NCBI GenBank assembly: GCA_943370215.1
Contig: CALRQC020000018.1
Coordinates: 40,698 to 104,697, forward strand
Direction of reading: 5' to 3'
Length of the DNA stretch: 64,000 nucleotides
Source: Niveispirillum sp943370215
GTDB lineage: Bacteria > Pseudomonadota > Alphaproteobacteria > Azospirillales > Azospirillaceae
Part shown: positions 25,987-33,694 of the stretch, piece after piece
Layout of the letters: each line of letters starts with the position of its first letter
Numbering within the stretch: position 1 is the stretch's first letter
The notes under the pieces: model-generated
What the model was told of the DNA's origin: nothing
Database searches by the model: none
What the model saw: the letters and a program-made list of their open reading frames with translations, nothing else
Made by a program: the position numbers and the translations under genes

Positions 25987-26451
25987 TCAGGCGGCTTCCC
26001 CCGCCATCAGGCAGGCATAACATTCATCCCGTTCGGCACGGTAGCCGCCGGGGGTGATGCCGACATGGCGGCGGAACATGCCGGTGAAATGGCCCTGGCT
26101 GGAAAAGCCGGTGGCCACGGCGATTTCCGCCAGCGGCATTTCGCTTTCCAGCAGCATTTTCTTGGCGGCGTTGATCCGCCTTGCCAGCACATAGCCGTGC
26201 GGGGCCATGCCGGTGGAGGCCTTGAAACGCCTTGCGAAATGGCTGGGGCTGAGCCCTGTTTGCGCGGCCAGCAGGGGCAGGGCCAGCGGCCCGTCCAGAT
26301 TATCCTCAATGAACAGAACCACCCGGCGTAGCTGGGCGGTCGTCAGGGCCGGGCAGACGGAGTCGCCCAGCGGCGGGCGGGCCAGGATGCTGTCGACTGT
26401 GACAGTCTCTTCGGCAAGGCAAGCCGCGATGATGGGGGTCGGTGCAAGCAT
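25987..26451 (-). CDS. Short AraC-family transcriptional regulator (DNA-binding domain only)
   Basis: A 154-residue protein. Residues about 40-140 form the double helix-turn-helix of AraC/XylS proteins: VVLFIEDNLDGPLALPLLA, then LSPSHFARRFKASTGMAPHGYVLARRI and LAEIAVATGFSSQGHFTGMFRRHVGITPGGYR. There is no sugar-binding or amidase-like sensor domain; about 40 residues precede the DNA-binding region. Such stand-alone forms exist (SoxS/MarA-like), but this one is closer to one-component proteins with the sensor missing. No obvious target operon is adjacent. The ribosome-binding site is weak. Confidence 0.9.
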   Translation of the reverse strand: MLAPTPIIAACLAEETVTVDSILARPPLGDSVCPALTTAQLRRVVLFIEDNLDGPLALPLLAAQTGLSPSHFARRFKASTGMAPHGYVLARRINAAKKMLLESEMPLAEIAVATGFSSQGHFTGMFRRHVGITPGGYRAERDECYACLMAGEAA

Positions 26452-26622
26452 CGGCTGTCCCTTCGGATCGGGGCCGCCGCCGACAAGGGAAGGGCGGAAG
26501 GCCGGGCATGGAGAATGATGCGATGGTCCGCCCCGGTGAAAGCCGGATTTGAACCTGCATCTATCTGGTGGAGAGGGTGCCCGCGTAAAGGGGCAGCACC
26601 GCCCATCATTGCCATGCCCGCT

Positions 26623-26645
26623 GACCGGGCGCTGTGCGCCCGGTC
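26623..26645 (-). terminator. Hairpin downstream of ispH
   Basis: A perfect 10-base-pair stem (GACCGGGCGC, loop TGT, GCGCCCGGTC), 14 bases past the ispH stop on the minus strand. No T-run follows on that strand, so the termination role is probable but not clear. Confidence 0.5.
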
Positions 26646-26658
26646 ACGGCTGTTTATT

Positions 26659-27705
26659 TTATTCCGCTGTCAGCACGCGCGGCAGCTTGAAGACAACGTT
26701 TTCCGTCGCCGTCACCACCTCTTCCACCGTCACGGTGAAGCGGTCGCGCAGGGCTGCCAGCACCTCATCCACCAGAACTTCCGGGGCAGAGGCACCGGCG
26801 GTGATGCCCAGGGTACGGATTTTGTCCAGCCGGGGCCAGTCGATCTGGGCGGCCCGCTGCACCAGCATGGCGCGGGTACAGCCATGGCCGCGCGCCACCT
26901 CCACCAGCCGGACGGAGTTGGAGGAATTGGGGGCCCCCAGCACCAGCAACGCATCGGCCTTGGGTGCGATCTGCTTCACCGCCGCCTGCCGGTTGGTTGT
27001 GGCATAGCAGATATCCTCCCGCTTCGGCCCGGCGATGCTGGGGAAACGTTCACGCAGGGCGTCGACAATGGCACCTGTATCATCCACCGACAGGGTGGTC
27101 TGGGTGGCAAAGGCCAGGTTTTCCGGGTCAGCCACCGTCAGGGTCGCCACATCCTCCACCGTTTCCACCAGATGTACCGCACCTTCCGGCAACTGGCCGA
27201 TGGTGCCCACCACTTCGGGATGGCCGGCATGGCCGATCAGCACGATGGCGCGGCCACTTTCATGATGGCGCTCCGCCTCCCGATGCACCTTGGACACCAG
27301 GGGGCAGGTGGCATCGACATAGATCATGTTGCGGCGCTGCGCCTCGGCGGGAACAGCCTTGGGCACGCCATGGGCGGAAAAGACGACGGGCCGGTCATCC
27401 GGCACCTCGTCCAACTCCTTCACGAAGACGGCCCCCTTGGCCTCCAGGCTTTCCACCACGAAGCGGTTATGCACGATTTCATGCCGCACATAGACGGGCG
27501 CGCCAAATTTCTGCAGCGCCACCTCCACGATCTGGATGGCCCGGTCCACCCCGGCGCAGAAACCGCGCGGGGCCGCCAGCAGCACATGCAGCGGCGGCAA
27601 TTGGGGCTGGGCGGCGGCGGTTTCTGGCGCGGTGATCTCGGTCATGATGCTGGGAAATTCCTGACGCTGCGTGTAAGGCGGAATGGTTATCTTCGGTGAT
27701 GCCAT
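26659..27705 (-). CDS. ispH: 4-hydroxy-3-methylbut-2-enyl diphosphate reductase
   Basis: A 348-residue [4Fe-4S] enzyme, the last step of the MEP isoprenoid pathway, forming IPP and DMAPP. The three cluster cysteines are Cys50 (APRGFCAGVDRAI), Cys134 (VDATCPLVSKVH) and Cys233 (EDICYATTNRQ). HEIVHN, the VFSAHGVP loop and TAGASAPEVLVDEV are also present. AAGAAGGG is 7 bases before the ATG at 27705. An internal ATG at 27645 (MTEITAPE) would give a 328-residue protein closer to the family length but has a poorer ribosome-binding site. It is divergent from a lipoprotein gene. Confidence 0.96.
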   Translation of the reverse strand: MASPKITIPPYTQRQEFPSIMTEITAPETAAAQPQLPPLHVLLAAPRGFCAGVDRAIQIVEVALQKFGAPVYVRHEIVHNRFVVESLEAKGAVFVKELDEVPDDRPVVFSAHGVPKAVPAEAQRRNMIYVDATCPLVSKVHREAERHHESGRAIVLIGHAGHPEVVGTIGQLPEGAVHLVETVEDVATLTVADPENLAFATQTTLSVDDTGAIVDALRERFPSIAGPKREDICYATTNRQAAVKQIAPKADALLVLGAPNSSNSVRLVEVARGHGCTRAMLVQRAAQIDWPRLDKIRTLGITAGASAPEVLVDEVLAALRDRFTVTVEEVVTATENVVFKLPRVLTAE

Positions 27706-27844
27706 GAAATGGCCCTTCTTGGCGGGCTTGTGCCGTCGAAGGGGCCTCTATATTGTCGCGGTGCCGCGCCGCGGCGGGCTGTCGAAGGCTCGTATCCGGG
27801 ATGCGCGGCATTTGTCCCGGATGGTGGAAGTGAACGGACGCTTG

Positions 27845-28399
27845 ATGACCAGCCCCTGCACGATGACGACCCAGCCCGACCATAATATAGGTTCGCCGGC
27901 CAGGAAAGCCGCCCGCCCCTGGCGCATGGCCGCGTGTGCGGGACTGGCGATGCTTGCCCTGTCCGGTTGCGCGGAGAATGAAGGCTTCAAGGCCGGCTGC
28001 CCCAATGTGGGTATCCTGCGCGATGCCGGCACGCTGCGCACCGACCAGGGTGTCGCGGTGCTATCCGGCATCTTTGCCAACTGCGCCTATGACGATACCC
28101 ACGTCAATATCGCCGCCAACCTGGATATTTCCGGCCGGGTGAATGAAGGTGGCAGCGCCACGTCGCTGCCCGTCACCTATTTCGTGGCGGTGGTGGACCC
28201 GAACCGGAACATCATCACCAAGAAGGATTTCAGCACCACCATACCGCTGAATGGCGGTACCGGCATGGTGCAGGAGACGCTGGAACAGACGATTCCCGTG
28301 CCCAAGACGGTGGATGCCCGCTGGTATGAGGTGCTGGTCGGCTTCCAGATCACCCCGGAACAGGCCGATGCCAACCGGGCGGCCAACGAAGGCCGGTAA
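27845..28399 (+). CDS. Putative lipoprotein, function unknown
   Basis: A protein of about 184 residues with a lipoprotein signal peptide. Basic residues (ARKAARPWRM) are followed by a hydrophobic core and the lipobox LALSGC, so it should be lipid-anchored in the envelope. The mature part contains TLRTDQGVAVLSGIFANC, TYFVAVVDPNRNIITKKDF and VGFQITPEQADANRAAN. This layout is familiar to me from conserved alphaproteobacterial hypothetical proteins, with no function known. ATG 27845 or 27863 could be the start; a frame to 27683 exists but does not fit a signal peptide. A terminator and the glycine riboswitch follow. Confidence 0.82.
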   Translation: MTSPCTMTTQPDHNIGSPARKAARPWRMAACAGLAMLALSGCAENEGFKAGCPNVGILRDAGTLRTDQGVAVLSGIFANCAYDDTHVNIAANLDISGRVNEGGSATSLPVTYFVAVVDPNRNIITKKDFSTTIPLNGGTGMVQETLEQTIPVPKTVDARWYEVLVGFQITPEQADANRAANEGR

Positions 28400-28418
28400 A
28401 TACCGCAGGGTGCCTTTG

Positions 28419-28449
28419 ACCCACGCCGCCATTGACAGGCGGCGTGGGT
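28419..28449 (+). terminator. Hairpin terminator after the lipoprotein gene
   Basis: A perfect 12-base-pair stem (ACCCACGCCGCC with GGCGGCGTGGGT, 7-base loop), followed by a broken T-run (TGTTTAGTTT). It separates the lipoprotein transcript from the glycine riboswitch that starts about 35 bases later. Confidence 0.75.
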
Positions 28450-28479
28450 TGTTTAGTTTGAGTGCTGCATAGCCGATTA

Positions 28480-28690
28480 CCCTTTGCGGGAGAGATCAGG
28501 CACCCTGGTCACAGGGTGCTGGCGCCGAAGGAGCAACCGCCCCCGGAAACTCTCAGGCAAAAGGACCGCAAGGGTAGGCGCATCTGGAAAGCAGGCGGGC
28601 TCAGAAATACTTGAGCCGACAGCCCACCGACGGAGTAAGCCGACGTGTAAATCACGCGGCGAATCTCTCAGGGGCCAGGACAGAGGGGGG
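28480..28690 (+). ncRNA. Tandem glycine riboswitch (gcvT leader, two aptamers)
   Basis: Two glycine aptamers are recognisable by sequence. Aptamer I (about 28486-28569) has GGGAGAG, GCGCCGAAGGAGCAA and CTCTCAGGCAAAAGGAC. Aptamer II (about 28584-28683) has CTGGAAAGC, CACCGACGGAGTAAG and ATCTCTCAGGGGCCAGGACAG. A short linker joins them, as in classic cooperative tandem glycine switches. It sits 62 bases before gcvT, the first gene of the glycine cleavage operon, which supports regulation by glycine. The 3' strand of aptamer II (CAGGACAG, 28676-28683) is an exact complement of CTGTCCTG at 28728-28735, next to the gcvT ribosome-binding site; this is a candidate switch helix. Confidence 0.95.
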
Positions 28691-28751
28691 CAACCGCCAC
28701 GGGGACGATCCCCGCGACGGCCGTAACCTGTCCTGAAGGGAGTGTCCCGTC

Positions 28752-29870
28752 TTGGGTGACACCAGCCTGTTGCGCACGCCGCTTTATGACCTGCATGTTG
28801 AACTGGGTGCCAAGATGGTGCCGTTCGCCGGCTATGACATGCCGGTGCAGTACCCGCTGGGTGTGCTGAAGGAACATCTGCATACCCGTGAGAAGGCGGG
28901 CCTGTTCGACGTTTCCCATATGGGCCAGGTGCGCCTGCGTGGGGCTGATATCGATTCTGTCATCAAGGCGCTGGAAGCGCTGGTGCCGGGCGATATCGCA
29001 GCCCTGGCACCGGGTCGCATCCGCTACACCATGTTCACCAATGATCAGGCCGGCATTCTGGACGACCTGATGGTGACGCGGTTCGAGGATCACCTCTATG
29101 TCGTCATCAATGCCGGCTGCAAGGCCGAGGATCTGGCCCATCTGAAGGCGGGTCTGCCGGCAGGTATTGAGATCGAGTATCTGGGCGATGATGCCGGCCT
29201 GTTGGCGCTGCAGGGCCCGGCGGCGGCTACGGTGATGGCCCGCCTGCTGCCCGAAGCAGCCACCATGGGTTTCATGAGCGCGCGGGCCGCGACCATCCAG
29301 GGCATACCCGTGCAGATCAGCCGGTCTGGCTATACTGGTGAAGATGGGTATGAGATCAGCGTCGGTGCCGCCGATGCCGAGAAACTGGCCCGCCTGCTGC
29401 TGGCCGAGCCGGAGGTGGAAGCCATCGGCCTGGGCGCGCGCGACTCGCTGCGCCTGGAAGCCGGCCTGTGCCTCTATGGCCATGATATCGACACCGGCAC
29501 CAGCCCGGTGGAAGCGGCCCTGACCTGGACCATTTCCAAGCGCCGCCGCACGGAAGGCGGCTTCCCCGGTGCCGCCCTTGTACAGGCCCAGTTGGCGGAA
29601 GGCCCGGCGCGCAAGCGCGTGGGCATTCAGCCGGAAGGCAAGGCCCCGGCCCGCGAACATACCGAAATCCAGGATCTGGACGGCAACCGCATCGGGGAGA
29701 TCACCAGCGGCGGCTTCGGCCCCACCGCCGGCGGTCCCGTCGCCATGGGCTATGTCACGGCGGGTTCGGCCGCTGTGGGTACCAAGGTGCAGTTGATCGT
29801 GCGTGGCAAGGCCATGCCCGCCACCGTCGCCGCCCTGCCGTTCGCACCGCATCGTTATTTCAAGGGGTGA
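28752..29870 (+). CDS. gcvT: Glycine cleavage system T protein (aminomethyltransferase)
   Basis: A 372-residue enzyme that transfers the methylene group from the aminomethyl-lipoyl H protein to tetrahydrofolate, releasing ammonia. Family blocks are LYDLHVELGAKMVPFAGYDMPVQY, LFDVSHMGQVRLRG, ISRSGYTGEDGYEIS and LGARDSLRLEAGLCLYGHDI. The only available in-frame start is TTG at 28752; a stop lies 16 bases upstream and AAGGGAG is spaced 9 bases away, so translation starts at a weak codon. It is the first gene of gcvT-gcvH-gcvPA-gcvPB and lies under the glycine riboswitch. Confidence 0.97.
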   Translation: MGDTSLLRTPLYDLHVELGAKMVPFAGYDMPVQYPLGVLKEHLHTREKAGLFDVSHMGQVRLRGADIDSVIKALEALVPGDIAALAPGRIRYTMFTNDQAGILDDLMVTRFEDHLYVVINAGCKAEDLAHLKAGLPAGIEIEYLGDDAGLLALQGPAAATVMARLLPEAATMGFMSARAATIQGIPVQISRSGYTGEDGYEISVGAADAEKLARLLLAEPEVEAIGLGARDSLRLEAGLCLYGHDIDTGTSPVEAALTWTISKRRRTEGGFPGAALVQAQLAEGPARKRVGIQPEGKAPAREHTEIQDLDGNRIGEITSGGFGPTAGGPVAMGYVTAGSAAVGTKVQLIVRGKAMPATVAALPFAPHRYFKG

Positions 29871-29963
29871 GGGCCGAAAGGCCCGCTTCCCTGCCGCACA
29901 GATGACGCCGTTGCTGTGAAATGTTTGGGCGCTGATTTTTCCGTTCTATCTCTCCGCTTCCCA

Positions 29964-30078
29964 CTCTCCACCGTCATTCCCGCGAAGGCGGGAATCCAGA
30001 CAACAGTTCAATTGGGTGATGTTGAGAGAATGGCACCGTCGTTTGGATTCCCGCCTTCGCGGGAATGACGGTGGAGAG
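29964..30078. repeat. Inverted-repeat element (REP/MITE-like), copy 2, inside the gcv operon
   Basis: A 115-bp element with perfect 35-base arms at 29964-29998 and 30044-30078, around a 45-base centre. The inner 29 bases of each arm match copy 1 at 10701-10775 (CCGTCATTCCCGCGAAGG core). It lies in the 296-base gap between gcvT and gcvH. No transposase is nearby, and in RNA it would form a very stable hairpin. Confidence 0.88.
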
Positions 30079-30166
30079 AGCGGACAAGATCGGTGCTTCC
30101 ACTACCCCACAGCAACGGCAACCACCCGAATCCTTACTTATCCCCCAAGACCCGGAAGAACCGACC

Positions 30167-30538
30167 ATGACCATCCGTTTCACCCAGGACCATGAGTGGA
30201 TCAAGCTTGACGGCGATATCGCCACCGTCGGCATCACCGATTATGCCCAGCAGGCTTTGGGCGATGTGGTGTTCGTCGAGGTGCCGGAAGCCGGCCGCGA
30301 CCTGACCAAGGGCAAGGATGCCGCCGTGGTCGAATCGGTGAAGGCCGCCTCTGAGGTCTATGCCCCGGTCGATGGCACCGTGGTGGAAGGCAATGCAGCC
30401 GTGACCGACGAGCCGTCGCTGGTGAACACCGATCCGGAAGGGGCCGGCTGGTTCTTCAAGATGAAGATCAAGGACATGGCCCAGTTTGAGGCCCTGCTGG
30501 ACGAAGCCGCCTACAAGTCCTTCATCGCGGGGCTGTGA
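30167..30538 (+). CDS. gcvH: Glycine cleavage system H protein
   Basis: A 123-residue lipoyl carrier protein that shuttles the aminomethyl group between the P and T proteins. It has RFTQDHEWIKLDG at the N-terminus and the lipoylation site Lys59 in VVESVKAASEVYAP. Length is standard (about 125). The start at 30167 matches the family N-terminus; the frame continues upstream into the inverted-repeat element but is not conserved. It overlaps gcvPA in a TGATG arrangement, so those two are translationally coupled. Confidence 0.97.
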   Translation: MTIRFTQDHEWIKLDGDIATVGITDYAQQALGDVVFVEVPEAGRDLTKGKDAAVVESVKAASEVYAPVDGTVVEGNAAVTDEPSLVNTDPEGAGWFFKMKIKDMAQFEALLDEAAYKSFIAGL

Positions 30539-31884
30539 TGCGTTACCTGCCGCTGACCGAAACCGACCGCAGCGCCATGCTGGCCACCATCGGGGTGGAC
30601 AGCGTGGATGCCCTGTTCCGCGACGTGCCCGAACAGGCCCGTCTGAAGGGCCCCATTGCTGGCCTGTCCAACCATATGGGCGAGTTGGCGGTGGAACGCC
30701 ATTTGTCCCGGCTGGCCGACAAGAACGTCACGGCGTCTGCCGTGCCGTTCTTCATCGGCGGCGGTGCCTATAAGCATCATGTCCCGGCCTCGGTGGACCA
30801 GACGCTGCTGCGCGGGGAATTCCTGACCAGCTATACGCCATACCAGCCGGAAGTCACCCAGGGCACGTTGCAGTACCTGTTTGAATTCCAGACCCAGGTG
30901 GCGCTGCTGACCGGCATGGATGTGGCCAACGCCTCCATGTATGACGGGGCGACCGGCACGGCGGAAGCCGTGCTGATGGCCGCCCGCATCAATAAGCGCA
31001 ACAAGGTCATCCTGTCCGGCGGGCTGCACCCGCATTACCGCGAAGTGGTGGAAACCACCTGCGGCGTGATGGGCATGGATATCCGCGCCCAGGCCCCGGA
31101 CTGGAAGAATGCTGAGGATCTGACGGCCCTGATCGACGGGGAGACCGCCTGCATCGTGGTGCAGACCCCCTCGCTGTTCGGCCATCTGCGCGACTTCACC
31201 GCCCTGTGTGACGCCGCTCATGCCAAGGGTGCGCTGGTCATCGTGGTGGTGACAGAGGTGGTGTCGCTGGGCCTGTTGACCCCGCCGGGTGAGATGGGTG
31301 CGGATATCGTCGTCTGCGAAGGCCAGTCCATCGGTAATGGGCTGAATTTCGGCGGCCCCTATGTCGGCCTGTTCGCCACCCGCGACAAATATGTGCGCCA
31401 GATGCCGGGCCGCCTCTGCGGCCAGACGGTGGATGCCGATGGCAAGCGCGGCTTCGTGCTGACGCTGTCCACCCGCGAGCAGCATATCCGCCGCGAGAAG
31501 GCCACGTCGAACATCTGCACCAATTCCGGTCTGTGCGCGCTGGCCTTCACCATCCACTTGTCGCTGCTGGGCGAACAGGGGCTGACCAAGCTGGCCCGCG
31601 TCAACCATGCCAATGCCGTGACCCTGGCCGACAAGCTGGAAGCGGTGAAAGGCGTGAAGATCGTCAATGACGGGTTCTTCAACGAATTCACCGTGAAGCT
31701 GCCCAAGAAGGCGGCCAAGGTGGTGTCCAAGCTGGCCGAACGCGGCATCCTGGCCGGCGTGCCGGTCAGCCGCTTCTACCCGGAGATGGACGGTCTGGAA
31801 GACCTGCTGCTGGTCGCCAGCACCGAGGTCAACAGCCTGGAAGACATGGACGCGCTGGTGCGCGGCCTGGAGGAGGTTCTCTGA
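30538..31884 (+). CDS. gcvPA: Glycine dehydrogenase (decarboxylating) subunit 1
   Basis: A 448-residue alpha subunit of the split P protein, which with GcvPB decarboxylates glycine using PLP. The family start (MRYLPLTETDRSAMLATIGV), IGGGAYKHHVPASVDQTLLRGEFLTSYTPYQPE and NASMYDGATGTAEAVLMA are all present. This is the non-lysine half; PLP attaches to the partner. The ATG at 30538 shares a base with the gcvH stop. Its stop overlaps the gcvPB start by one base (TGATG), indicating coupled, near-equimolar synthesis. Confidence 0.97.
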   Translation: MRYLPLTETDRSAMLATIGVDSVDALFRDVPEQARLKGPIAGLSNHMGELAVERHLSRLADKNVTASAVPFFIGGGAYKHHVPASVDQTLLRGEFLTSYTPYQPEVTQGTLQYLFEFQTQVALLTGMDVANASMYDGATGTAEAVLMAARINKRNKVILSGGLHPHYREVVETTCGVMGMDIRAQAPDWKNAEDLTALIDGETACIVVQTPSLFGHLRDFTALCDAAHAKGALVIVVVTEVVSLGLLTPPGEMGADIVVCEGQSIGNGLNFGGPYVGLFATRDKYVRQMPGRLCGQTVDADGKRGFVLTLSTREQHIRREKATSNICTNSGLCALAFTIHLSLLGEQGLTKLARVNHANAVTLADKLEAVKGVKIVNDGFFNEFTVKLPKKAAKVVSKLAERGILAGVPVSRFYPEMDGLEDLLLVASTEVNSLEDMDALVRGLEEVL

Positions 31885-33476
31885 TGGCCATGAATAATCA
31901 GGGTCGCGACAGCACCCCCCACGCCGTTGCCGTTGCAGACGAGCTTGTCACCTTCACCGGCAACAAGGCGTTGCAGCAGGAAGAAGCGCTGATTTTCGAA
32001 CTGGATAATCCAGGTGCTGTCGGCGTTGACCTGGAGGCACCGGTCACCACCAAGACCCGCCTGGGTGGGGTGAAGACCCGCGCCAGCGTCGGCCTGCCCT
32101 CCCTGGCTGAGCCGGACGTGGTGCGCCATTACACGCGCCTGTCCCAGAAGAACTTTGCCATCGACACGACCATGTATCCGTTGGGTTCGTGCACGATGAA
32201 GCATAACCCGCGCCTGAATGAAAAGATGGCGCGGCTGCCGGGCTTCAGCGACATTCACCCGCTCCAGCCGGTGGAAACCGTGCAGGGGGCGCTGGAACTG
32301 ATCGACCAGTTGGCCCATTGGCTGAAGACGCTGACGGGGATGCCCGCCATCGCCATGTCGCCGGGCGCCGGTGCCCATGGGGAGCTGTGCGGCCTGATGT
32401 CGATTCATGCGGCCCTGGACGCACGCGGCGAAAGCCATCGCCGCCGCGTGCTGGTGCCGGAATCGGCCCATGGCACCAACCCGGCCACGGCGGCTTTCTG
32501 CGGCTTCACCGTGGATACGATCCCGGCTGAAGAAAATGGCCGCGTCAGTGTGGAGGCCGTGAAGGCCAAGCTGGGCGAGGATGTCGCCTGCATCATGCTG
32601 ACCAACCCCAATACCTGCGGCCTGTTCGAACCGCAGATCCGGGAAATTGCCGATGCCGTTCATGCGGCGGGTGGCTATTTCTATTGCGACGGCGCCAATT
32701 ACAACGCCATCGTCGGCCGGGTCCGCCCCGCCGATCTGGGCGTGGACGCCATGCATATCAACCTGCACAAGACCTTCTCCACCCCGCATGGCGGCGGCGG
32801 TCCGGGTTCCGGCCCGGTGGTCCTGTCCGACGCGCTGGCTCCCTTTGCCCCGCTGCCCTTCGTGGTGCATGGCAAGAACGGCTTCGATCTGGTGGAACAG
32901 GCGGCCGATGCCAAGGGCGCCAAGCCCTTTGGCCGCCTGAAGGGCTTCCATGGCCAGATGGGCATGTTCGTGCGCGCGCTGGCCTATATCCTGTCCCACG
33001 GGGCGGATGGGCTGCGGCAGGTGGCATCCGATGCGGTGCTGAATGCCAATTACGTGCTGGCCAGCCTGAAGGATGTCATGTCGGCATCGTTCGATGGCCC
33101 CTGTATGCATGAGGCTTTGTTCGATGATCGCTTCCTGAAGGGCACCGGCGTGACGCCGCTGGACTTCGCCAAGGCGATGATCGACGAGGGCTATCACCCC
33201 ATGACCATGTATTTCCCGCTGGTCGTGCATGGGGCTTTGCTGATCGAGCCGACGGAAACCGAAAGCAAGCAGACGCTGGACCGTTTCATCGCCACCATGC
33301 GCCATCTGGCGGAAAAGGCGAAGGCGGGCGATCTGGCCCATTTCCAGGCCAGCCCGCGCCTGACCCCGCGCAAGCGCCTGGACGAAACCCAGGCCGCCCG
33401 CAAGCCGGTGCTGCGCTGGGTGAAGCCGGCCGCCCCCGCTTCTGTTCCGGCGGGCGTGGCGCAGGCGGCAGAGTAA
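31884..33476 (+). CDS. gcvPB: Glycine dehydrogenase (decarboxylating) subunit 2
   Basis: A 530-residue beta subunit of the split P protein. PLP-binding Lys296 lies in MHINLHKTFSTPHGGGGPGSG. Other family blocks are TTMYPLGSCTMKHNPR, VPESAHGTNPATAAFCGF and NPNTCGLFEPQI. The first about 25 residues (MAMNNQGRDSTPHAVAVAD) are not part of the usual start and look like a short extension. It is last in the gcv operon and followed by a hairpin terminator at 33511-33550. Together the four proteins perform the glycine cleavage reaction with a separate L protein, which is not in the window. Confidence 0.97.
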   Translation: MAMNNQGRDSTPHAVAVADELVTFTGNKALQQEEALIFELDNPGAVGVDLEAPVTTKTRLGGVKTRASVGLPSLAEPDVVRHYTRLSQKNFAIDTTMYPLGSCTMKHNPRLNEKMARLPGFSDIHPLQPVETVQGALELIDQLAHWLKTLTGMPAIAMSPGAGAHGELCGLMSIHAALDARGESHRRRVLVPESAHGTNPATAAFCGFTVDTIPAEENGRVSVEAVKAKLGEDVACIMLTNPNTCGLFEPQIREIADAVHAAGGYFYCDGANYNAIVGRVRPADLGVDAMHINLHKTFSTPHGGGGPGSGPVVLSDALAPFAPLPFVVHGKNGFDLVEQAADAKGAKPFGRLKGFHGQMGMFVRALAYILSHGADGLRQVASDAVLNANYVLASLKDVMSASFDGPCMHEALFDDRFLKGTGVTPLDFAKAMIDEGYHPMTMYFPLVVHGALLIEPTETESKQTLDRFIATMRHLAEKAKAGDLAHFQASPRLTPRKRLDETQAARKPVLRWVKPAAPASVPAGVAQAAE

Positions 33477-33510
33477 GGCTGATCCCGCCTGGTGCGGGGC
33501 GCTGAGGCAG

Positions 33511-33550
33511 GGGGGCGGTGTCCAGACCGGATACCGTCCCCCTTCTTTTT
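33511..33550 (+). terminator. Rho-independent terminator of the gcv operon
   Basis: A stem of about 13 pairs with one bulged T (GGGGGCGGTGTCC pairing with GGATACCGTCCCCC, 5-base loop), followed by TTCTTTTT. It begins 35 bases after the gcvPB stop. Confidence 0.85.
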
Positions 33551-33694
33551 ACGGCCATGCCAATTCGATAAAATTTCCATAAAATTCAATAATTAATTTA
33601 TTCTTACAGTTCGCTGCCGCACTTTCTCCCCCGCCCAAAAAGGCCTATTGCAGCGCCACAATCTTCTTTTTGGAACTGGTGGCGGGGGCGGCGA

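Noticed and set aside
26530..26625. Possible tRNA on the minus strand near GCAGGTTCAAATCC
   Set aside because: The T-loop-like motif is there, but the T-stem has a mismatch and no acceptor or anticodon arm can be folded around it.
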